Positions 57,156-64,000 of a stretch of 64,000 bases of DNA are shown here, one piece after another. How positions within the stretch are numbered: position 1 is the stretch's first letter; the number at the start of each line of letters is the position of its first letter. Source of the DNA: Plantago major (taxonomy: Eukaryota > Streptophyta > Magnoliopsida > Lamiales > Plantaginaceae); contig JAIFAC010000204.1 of the NCBI GenBank assembly GCA_026545765.1, forward strand, positions 62,001-126,000, in the 5' to 3' direction. A program made the position numbers and the translations under genes. Below the pieces are notes generated by a model. It was not told where the DNA came from. It did not search any database and saw only the letters and a program-made list of their open reading frames with translations.

Positions 57156-57741
57156 TATGCCCCCTAGTTTCCAAGTATCTTAGTAGAAGATAGTTGGTAA
57201 CTATGAAAAGAACAAGTGTGTTGTGGAGCGTGTCCGAATCGTTAACTGAAAAAAAGGAAAAAAATCCCTTTTGTTGAGATCCGTCATCCGTATTCTTAGG
57301 AATTCAATATATCTCTCTCTCTCCCCCTTTCCTTCTGATGCGAGTTAATGTAACATTTCGGATGTAGATGGAAAAAATATTATAACGAGATATATAGATC
57401 CGAGTACGGTTAGGATCTGAGGTAGCCCTCTGGAAGCTATCCGTTGGACCGATTGTTGGCTGGTCCTCCGAATTGTTGATCCGTAAGCCAAAGAGGCCCA
57501 ATAGGTTGTCCGTCCAGCCCACGGGGGAAAGATCCCGAGTAAAGCGACACGACCATTGGATCGGGACGACATCAATGGTTGGGGTTCTAAGCCCGATTGA
57601 TGTGACGCGTCTGTCAAACATTAAATGCGACATACTGACAGCCATCCACTTGTGAAGCGCTACAACCCTTGGATCGGAGAGGACCAACGGCTGGGATTCA
57701 AATCCAAGTGATATGACTCTTGGCTTTCCCCAAATTGCCCT

Positions 57742-57749
57742 TATAAATA
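57742..57749 (+). promoter_or_regulatory. TATA box of antisense unit 1
   Basis: CTTATAAATAGTC on the + strand, opposite to the host element's pol. It is followed by a leader with plausible donor sites (GCAA|GTAAGA near 57840, CAG|GTAAGTACG near 57942). Confidence 0.55.
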
Positions 57750-58257
57750 GTCAGCTCATCAGTCACTTTCACACTTTTAGCAATATCGAAACTCAGAGCA
57801 ATCACAAAGCAATCCGAGCAATTGAAGACACATCCGAGCAAGTAAGACTTGCAAAATTTTGAAATTTCTTCTGCAAATCCGTTCCCTCGGAGAAGCAGCA
57901 AGGCTTAGTCGTCCGTTCAAATTTGTCCAGCCAACTTTGTCAGGTAAGTACGTCTTCACTCCTCCTAAGGTCTCTCCTTTTCGTGAAATGCTTATTATCT
58001 GCTCGTATGTTTTTGCCCTGCTCGAATATGAAATTGTCGAGTCCATTTTTGCCGATGTTGCGAGTGATAGACTTTAGCAGCGCTCTTAGTTGAAACAATT
58101 CTCCTTTGTACTGTTGCATGCCAATTTTATTGCCAGTATCTTGTTGAGTCATCTCGTGTGTCATACCCACTGTAACCAAAATTTGACTATCATGCTTATT
58201 TGGTAATGTGTTGGTGCCAATTGGCACACAGTCTTCCGAAAATTAGCCCCGCTTAGC

Positions 58258-61183
58258 ATGCCAGGTAGGGTAGATGATAGTGCTGATGGCACGTCTGAGT
58301 GTGCCAAGGTTGGTGCCACTAGTGCCGAGACTAGACCTCATGCAGAAAAACCTGGTTAAGTAGAACTTAAATGGTGTCTTTGACTTAGAAGATACCTAAG
58401 CGAACTCTCGGACAATCACCACTATCATTTCGACTCGTTTCATATACGCCTAGGATGTCCGGAGGCGATAGTTAGAACCGACCTGGCGCGACAATGATGC
58501 GATGAACTTAGGGACTGGGTCCGTGGATTTGACCTTTTCCGTGGGAGATTTCCTTGTCCTGGACCTTGGGTCGTCCAGGGACTCTGATGCTGGGCAAGGA
58601 GTCCGTGGTGTGGCAGAAGCATAGGCCGACATTGCAGCGGGTCAGGGTGATCTTGTTAGGACTAGGTCGTTAGTCCAATCTCGGACTATAGGCGGTGTTG
58701 GGTCGTCCAGGATCGAGCAGGCGCATGTGGGCGGGAAAGCGCGGCAATGATCGGGAGGCGATGAAGTCTAGATGTTGAAGTGGGGTGGAAGACCGTGTTA
58801 TGGCGAAAGTCATCAACCCAAGAACGTCTGGGAGACCCGAAGGTGTCGATGAGGATGAGGAAGATGGTGAGGAAGAGGAAGACGAGGAGGAGGAGGAAGG
58901 AGAAGAAGGATCTCCTGTCGCTCGCCCTCCTAGACGCACTGGTCAACGGATTGCATTACACCCTGCTGCGCCCGTGCAGTCCAGTCTTCCATTAATTGAA
59001 GGACGTGGCGCGAAAGCTGCCCGAATCAAGTTCCCCCGTCCTGCGCCCGCTTTATGATAGCGGACGAATTTGGAGAACTAAATACATACGGACTTCTTCC
59101 TACATGTCCGTCAAGGGTTAAAGCGGAGGACATTCCAGAATAGAGGCGGAAGTGGGAGATCCCCGACTCCGTAGAAATCATGGTTCCAGAGCAGGACATG
59201 CATTTACAACCCTTGAGGGTATATGTGTGTGCACGAGGTAGCTTTTGCTTGTGTGTGGAAGATCCCTATTGCAACGGAATTGAAGCATGTTCTGAATCAC
59301 ATTGGGATTGGTCCGAGTCAGGTTATCCAAAAGTCCTTGGGTGATCTTATCTGCTTCATTGTTTTTTGTAAGAAGAAAGGGCAGCCAGTAAATTTTGAGA
59401 ACTTCAGGCAGCTCTTTCATGTTTCGTTTAGTCCGGGGAATCGCCTCTTCTATACTTTTGTGAATAGGAAACCCTATAACTTCATTTCGGACTCCATTTC
59501 GTCGCTGGGATCGAAGTGGTGGGATAAGTACATTTTAAATGCGGATGGCTCTGAAACACAGGCGTCAGAGACAATGAGAACAATGGAGTCTTGCCAACAA
59601 AGTTCCTAAGGAGAGCATCCGGATTGGCGCCCCCTTCGAAGCGTGGCTCCGTGGGTGTGCTATCCACAAAAAGCATAACCCACTACTTATCCGTTCCACG
59701 GATTAATCTATCGACCACTTCCCTACTGCGGCGGACAAGCGAGCCTGATGGAGGTTGGAGGAAGGCGGACTTTAGTAAGGATTTGTTATTTGGAAACTGT
59801 GCTCTTTCTTCGTCGGGATACTCTGTTTTGATTCGTATTTCCATGATTACGGTAATTCTTCGTTAACATATTTGTGTCGGCGCCTTTGGTTTATTATGCG
59901 ACTCAGTTCGACTACATCATGTCGGCGCTCATGAAAAAGGTTGTAGAGGGAGCGCAAGCCTTGGCGATGCCCATTGGTCGAGGACCAAAATCATCAACAC
60001 TTCATGGTCTTCCTATGCCGGATCCGAAGAATGCAGCGGAGGAAGAAAAGCGGAACAAAGTGAGAGGATTCTCGAGCCACATGTCGGTGCCGGAAGGCAA
60101 AGCCCCTGCCACTTGGGCGCCTTGCTTCAAAGTCTCGAGCTCATTGCTCCGGCACCTGCAGGAGGTTTTGATGCGGGGCGTTATTAACTCACGGGCCTTG
60201 AGGCGTGACCTCGGAGGCTCCCCGCATAAAGAGGCAGTATCCGCTATTGCACTGTTGACAGTACTCTTCACAAGGAGTACGAACAGGCTTGTGGACTCCC
60301 TGAGGTTGAGCGGGTCGGAGGGTTGGATGGGCTATACCAGCGGGTAAGTAATCTTTCTATGGTCTCCATGTTTTGTTCTTAGTATGATAGAAATGTAACT
60401 TATATCCTTGCAGATCTCTCCCAGCTTGGATGTTTCATCAGGGCCATGCAATGGAAGGCCGGCGAACGCGCTACCATTGAGGAGGACCTGCGCAAGGCTG
60501 TGGCCACATCCATGATGAGGCGGAGAAGGAAGCGATTGGAATCTGTTGAAAAGAGCGAAGTGAAGTTCAATAAATGAAGGCGGTGGGAAGGAATCAAGGC
60601 GGACCTCGACTGGCAGGAGAACTTTGTCGAGAAGGATATATTGCTCAGAGGCATCCAATATGCCCATCTTCAGGCTGGTCGTGACTTCATGGAGTCTGAC
60701 TCCTTCAAGTTCTTGATGGCGGACAAATTCGATGCCTCCGCTTTGGATGGGTTAATGTCCTTATCAGGCGATTCTTGATCGAGGACTACTTCCGGACTTA
60801 TTTGGAAGGCGGAAGGGTTAATCCCTTCTGCGGATGCTAATGGTGTGGAGGTCCCTGTCGACAGTGTCTCAGATGAACAGTTGGCTGCGTGTGAGTTTGC
60901 AGAACTAGTCACCGAGGAGGGTGAGATCGAGATTTGAAACGGCGTGCCCTTCCTCCCGAGGTGGGTCCCAGATGCCCTCCGAAAGGTATGCTTTGTACCT
61001 TTCGATGATTACCGGGCTTTCCTAAAGAAGTGGTTTTTCCTGCCTGCACGTGTCGTTGGCCTTCCCGGGGATTTCAACTTGTTCAATCTTGTTGAATCCC
61101 TTGCTGCGCAAGCCGTCTCCGACTCGCCCCCTGTCGATCCGCCCGAAGCTGGTGAAGCTGGTCCGAGCCAAGCTGGACCTTAG
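58258..61183 (+). pseudogene. Antisense ORF with 'putative gypsy type transposon' (PF04195-like) domain
   Basis: It is encoded opposite to pol. Parts in order: a short start at 58258; an acidic Glu/Asp-rich stretch at 58785-59057; then a domain at about 59150-59560 (IPDSVEIMVPEQ, LKHVLNHIGIGPSQVIQKS, FIVFCKKKGQPVNFENFRQLF, RKPYNFISD). That pattern is typical of the plant PF04195 family found in Gypsy antisense ORFs. A C-terminal part follows (DWQENFVEKDILLRGIQYAHLQ near 60605-60680; PFLPRWVPDALRKV; SLAAQAVSDSPPVDPPEAG to TAG at 61183). A likely intron spans about 60343-60413 (GGTAAGTAA...CCTTGCAG). Several shifts and stops break it. Function is unknown; suppression of sense RNA or a chromatin role has been suggested for such ORFs, but nothing here shows that. 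Confidence 0.7.
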
Positions 61184-61597
61184 TGAGAAGTCCGTGGTAT
61201 GCCCCGTTGAAATTCTGTACTTGCTGAATTTGTATGTTTTGATGACGCGGAATCTCATTATGTACTATTGCTTTGATCCGTATTTAATCCGAGGAGTTAA
61301 ACCTCCTATGCTTCCGAATTATTACTTGCTTGCTTCTTTGTTTCCTTTTTATCTGTCTTTCATATGCTGAGTTATCATAAATTACACCTCTTAAGAGCAC
61401 GGATCGCTGTAGATGGTGTATGATGTAGAAATCAAACCATCATCTTTCCGATCCTCGGACCGTTTGCTCTTTGGGATGCGTAATTCTTCTAGAAGGAGGA
61501 AGGTGAAACAGTGAAATAGTCATTATGACTACGTCTTTTCATCTTCCCAGTCGTCGGATGATCGACAAATGGCGAGATCTTAAGGACTTGTCGCGAC

Positions 61598-61605
61598 TAT
61601 AAATA
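61598..61605 (+). promoter_or_regulatory. TATA box of antisense unit 2
   Basis: GCGACTATAAATAAGGG on the + strand lies 100 bp before the ATG of the 93-codon frame at 61705, good spacing for a plant Pol II promoter and leader. Confidence 0.6.
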
Positions 61606-61704
61606 AGGGTGTGGTAATTCTTCCTTTTTCACTACTGTACCCTTCTCCACTCTGTCTTTTGTTTTATCCATTCTAGCCTTCCATAAAAGCAGGCGCTCTC
61701 CAGG

Positions 61705-61986
61705 ATGTCGGAATCTGATGGCGAGGAATATCAACATTGGGTAAACTGTGCTTGTGGGCACATGCATCCACCGATTTACCCGGGTACAAGGACCGCGGAT
61801 GACCCGGTCATCCTTGATTTTGAAGGCGATCCCCCTCGATGTCCGGGAATATCTAGGAAGTTAGCTGAGGAAGAGAGGGAGCGGACGCTGAAGTTGATCC
61901 GTAGGAGGATCCGGATGCAACAGCAAGCTCGTCAGGATCGAGGTGGTGGCTCGGAATCCCAAGGCTCGACTTCCGGAAACTGGTGA
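61705..61986 (+). CDS. Small CxCGH-motif protein of antisense unit 2 (hypothetical)
   Basis: It is an uninterrupted 93-codon frame with its own upstream TATA box. The protein starts MSESDGEEYQHWVNCACGHM, so CACGHMH could bind a metal. An acidic middle follows, then an Arg/Lys-rich helix (ISRKLAEEERERTLKLIRRR) and a Gln/Gly/Ser tail. It has no family I recognise. It lies inside the post-pol region of the Gypsy element and is antisense to pol. It may be a downstream or alternative exon of the antisense gene rather than a separate gene. Confidence 0.5.
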   Translation: MSESDGEEYQHWVNCACGHMHPPIYPGTRTADDPVILDFEGDPPRCPGISRKLAEEERERTLKLIRRRIRMQQQARQDRGGGSESQGSTSGNW

Positions 61987-62320
61987 GGGAACAAGGCAGG
62001 GTATGCCCCGTTGAAGTTTGTACTTTTCCTTGGACCTTTTCAGATTGTACCTCCCGTATGTAAATGTTCGGATAATTTTGTCTATAAAATTCGAACTATT
62101 TTTCATCGTATGAGATCGCCACCTTTTTCTCATTCATGCGTCGTCGGATTATGTTGATGCACTTATTATCGTAAGGCGGTTAAAAAATTCAAATTTCGGA
62201 CGTTATTAATGGGCTTGTTTGGGTTTGGTCATATAACTCACCTGACCCATTACTGTTCAACTCGATCCCTTGCTGACATCAATCTGTTTGCATGGCGGAC
62301 GTTGATTGGTTGGAGTGTTC

Positions 62321-62330
62321 TATAAAAAGG
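62321..62330 (+). promoter_or_regulatory. TATA box of antisense unit 3
   Basis: TGTTCTATAAAAAGGCACG on the + strand, 74 bp before ATG 62395. It is the third TATA-type promoter on this strand within the post-pol region. Confidence 0.55.
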
Positions 62331-62394
62331 CACGACCCCAGTGCCAAAACCAAGTGAACTGATCCCAAATTCTTCTCTTCTTGTCTTCGGGATC

Positions 62395-62508
62395 ATGGCT
62401 TGTAAATCATCGAAGCCGGATCTCCTCAGTTATTTCGATTTGAATGTATATATGTTCGTGTCCTCTGCTTTCTTCCAACCCCACTTTAGTGGTTCAAATC
62501 TCTCTTAA
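62395..62508 (+). CDS. Short first-exon-like frame of antisense unit 3 (hypothetical)
   Basis: A 37-codon frame (MACKSSKPDLLSYFDLN...) follows the TATA box at 62321. A GTATAT donor-like word sits after codon 17. An intron-like pyrimidine run ending ATATGCAG lies near 62665-62675, followed by a short open stretch to about 62770. A poly(A)-type AATAAAAT is at 62880-62887. The unit may be a small spliced transcript; coding is doubtful. Confidence 0.3.
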   Translation: MACKSSKPDLLSYFDLNVYMFVSSAFFQPHFSGSNLS

Positions 62509-63089
62509 ATTGGAAATGGTTTCCTAATTTCAAGAGAGTTTGAGTCTCTAAAGCCGGTTAGGCAAAAATCTATTTTTGTCTGCACTTTGTTCTACCCGGA
62601 CACAGGATTTGCGTTGTCACATTTTGGTGGTATCATGAGGGATTCCACCACGTTTAACCATTTTCCTATATGCAGGTAAATCGAGTTCTGTGCCTCCGCG
62701 GAAACCATACTTGCTGCTTGATATGGAAGAAGCTTTTCCCGACGGGGGAATGATTTTTGCTGGGGGATGACGTATCCCCGGAGACATTTTCTGCATTTTT
62801 ATATTGCGTCCGTAAGTCCGGATAACGATCCGAGATTGTAAGTTGCACAGACAGGATTATGTATAATTCGTCTTTGTATGAATAAAATCCCTTGCTTTCC
62901 TTCTTGTTGTTAAACGAACGTTAAATCTCAGATGCATAAATCGAAAAATCACAAATCGAAAGATAAAGGTTGTATTGATTTGCCAGAAATTCAATTACAA
63001 CGTGCGGGCTACATGGCCAATGATGGAAGGGTACACAAAAAATAGAACTGACGGAGTTCCGTGTAATAGATACTTGGAATCTAAAATGA

Positions 63090-64000
63090 CTAATAAATCT
63101 GACGGAGATTCGAGTAACCATCCCTATGCGTAAAACTTTTGGAGAGGTTTCTAGCATTCCATGTATGCTTGAGTGGGTGCCCGTGCTCATCTTCCAATTC
63201 ATAACTCCCATTTGCTCTTGCTCCGACAATCTTGTAGGGTGCTTCCCATTTAGGTTTGAGTTTGCCAACATTTGTCAGAATGTCCGCCCGGCGAAGTACT
63301 AGGTCTCCCACCTGTAGGTTTTTCGCTTGGACGTTCTTGTTGTATGCTCGGGCAGCCGTTGCTTGATATCTATGGATATTAGCCAGCGCGTCAGTTCTTT
63401 TCTGTTCCAGGATGTCCAGATCGAATATTCGTGCTTCACGATTGGGGGACTCTTCGAATTCTTGGACCCTCATAGTCTCAACAGCAATTTCTGCTGGTAC
63501 AACTGCTTCCGAGCCATATACCAGGGCAAATGGAGTTTCTTTGGTAGCTGTCCGTGCGGTGGTGCGATGAGCCCATAGTACGCCATCTAGGTCGTCCGCC
63601 CAGCCTTCTTGGGAAGTCCTCAACCGCTTTTCCAGGATCTTGACTATTGTCTTGTTTGTGGATTCGGCTTGTCCATTTGCTTGCGGATGTCCAACAAATG
63701 GAAACGTTGTTCGGTTTTGAAGGACTCCAGCCATTCCTTGAGCCTATGGCCTGAAAACTGAGCACCGTTGTCCGTGACGAGAACTCTGGGCAAGCCAAAA
63801 AGGCTAATGATGTTCTTCCAGATGAAGTTCCGTACTCGACTCTCTGTAATGGTCGCAACAGCTTCCGCTTCTACCCATTTGATGAAGTATTCCACGGCGA
63901 CAATCAGGAACTTCTTCTGCTGAGTACCCCTCGGGAACGGTCCAACAATGTCAATTCCCCAATGATCAAATGGACACGCTATGATTGACGGAATCATAGG
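63090..64000 (-). pseudogene. Gypsy integrase, C-terminal part of pol, minus-strand element
   Basis: On the minus strand the integrase core has WGIDIVGPFPRGT (first Asp) near 63955, VTDNGAQFSG (second Asp) near 63765, and GHPQANGQAESTNKTI (Glu) near 63680. A 1-bp shift lies near 63720-63735, between the second and third catalytic blocks. The C-terminal part has YNKNVQAKNLQVGDLVLRR and GKLKPKWEAPYKIV, typical of Gypsy integrase tails, and ends at 63090. It belongs to the same Tat-like group as the + strand element. The RT and gag are outside the window. Confidence 0.92.

Larger units (their letters stand above)
56352..64000 (-). mobile_element. Ty3/Gypsy element (Tat-like), 3' half, with antisense genes; continues past window
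   Basis: On the minus strand: integrase (64000-63090), a ~5.9-kb region without sense coding, polypurine tract, 3' LTR (57155-56352). The long post-pol region holds genes on the opposite (+) strand. This layout is known for Tat-lineage elements such as Grande and Retand. The 5' half lies beyond the window. Confidence 0.88.

Noticed and set aside
58670..58946. Minus-strand Ser/Pro-rich frames
   Set aside because: They are the complement of the acidic Glu/Asp repeat in the antisense ORF on the + strand.
1..64000. CRISPR arrays, rRNA genes, bacterial operons
   Set aside because: No short regularly spaced repeats and no rRNA sequence were seen; all signals are those of a plant nuclear genome.

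Overview
This is nuclear DNA from a flowering plant, probably a eudicot, from a transposon-rich part of a chromosome. The evidence is LTR retrotransposons of both Ty1/Copia and Ty3/Gypsy type with plant-type primer binding sites (complementary to initiator tRNA-Met), plant-like short introns, TATA promoters, and one plant glycosyltransferase-like gene with three exons. Almost everything else is retroelement sequence, much of it broken by stops and frameshifts. Species cannot be named from the sequence alone.

Layout. 1-2351 is the 3' end of a Sirevirus-like Copia element (A). 2352-4978 is non-coding, LTR-like DNA with a decayed ~175-bp tandem repeat. 4979-42224 is a three-level nest, all on the + strand. 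Small Copia element D (short 262-bp LTRs) carries Sirevirus-like element B in its 3' LTR, with a clean ACACT target duplication. B carries a second Sirevirus-like element, C (26157-41331), in its own 3' LTR. 42383-43938 (minus) is the one apparent cellular gene, a nucleotide-diphospho-sugar transferase-like type II membrane protein. 45109-49767 (minus) is a non-autonomous LTR element with two ~1.97-kb LTRs, only 714 bp of internal DNA, and a CCATT target duplication. 50080-54840 (+) is a truncated Tat-like Gypsy element. 56352-64000 (minus) is the 3' half of a second Gypsy element of the same family in the opposite orientation. Its region between pol and the 3' LTR holds genes running antisense to pol, with up to three TATA-box units.

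The most interesting system is the extra gene of the Sirevirus-like elements (B 19406-25000, C 34405-39494, tail in A 1-440). In both B and C it lies downstream of pol, behind a shared TATATATATA box, and encodes an acidic, coiled-coil-rich protein with a conserved N-terminal domain. It appears to be split by several 76-89-bp phase-0 introns with good GT..AG borders. One intron present in B is precisely absent in C, as expected if reverse transcription occasionally copies a partly spliced RNA. Just upstream lie short hairpins with a shared ACGGGTA-type loop and compensating stem changes. The second notable unit is the antisense gene block of the minus Gypsy element.

A technical caution: the LTR pairs and the B/C coding regions differ repeatedly at CAG/CTG sites, which appear as CG, CGG or ACG in one copy. 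Some frameshifts fall exactly there. This looks like a systematic sequencing or consensus problem at (probably methylated) CHG sites, so some 'pseudogenes' here may be less broken than they look.
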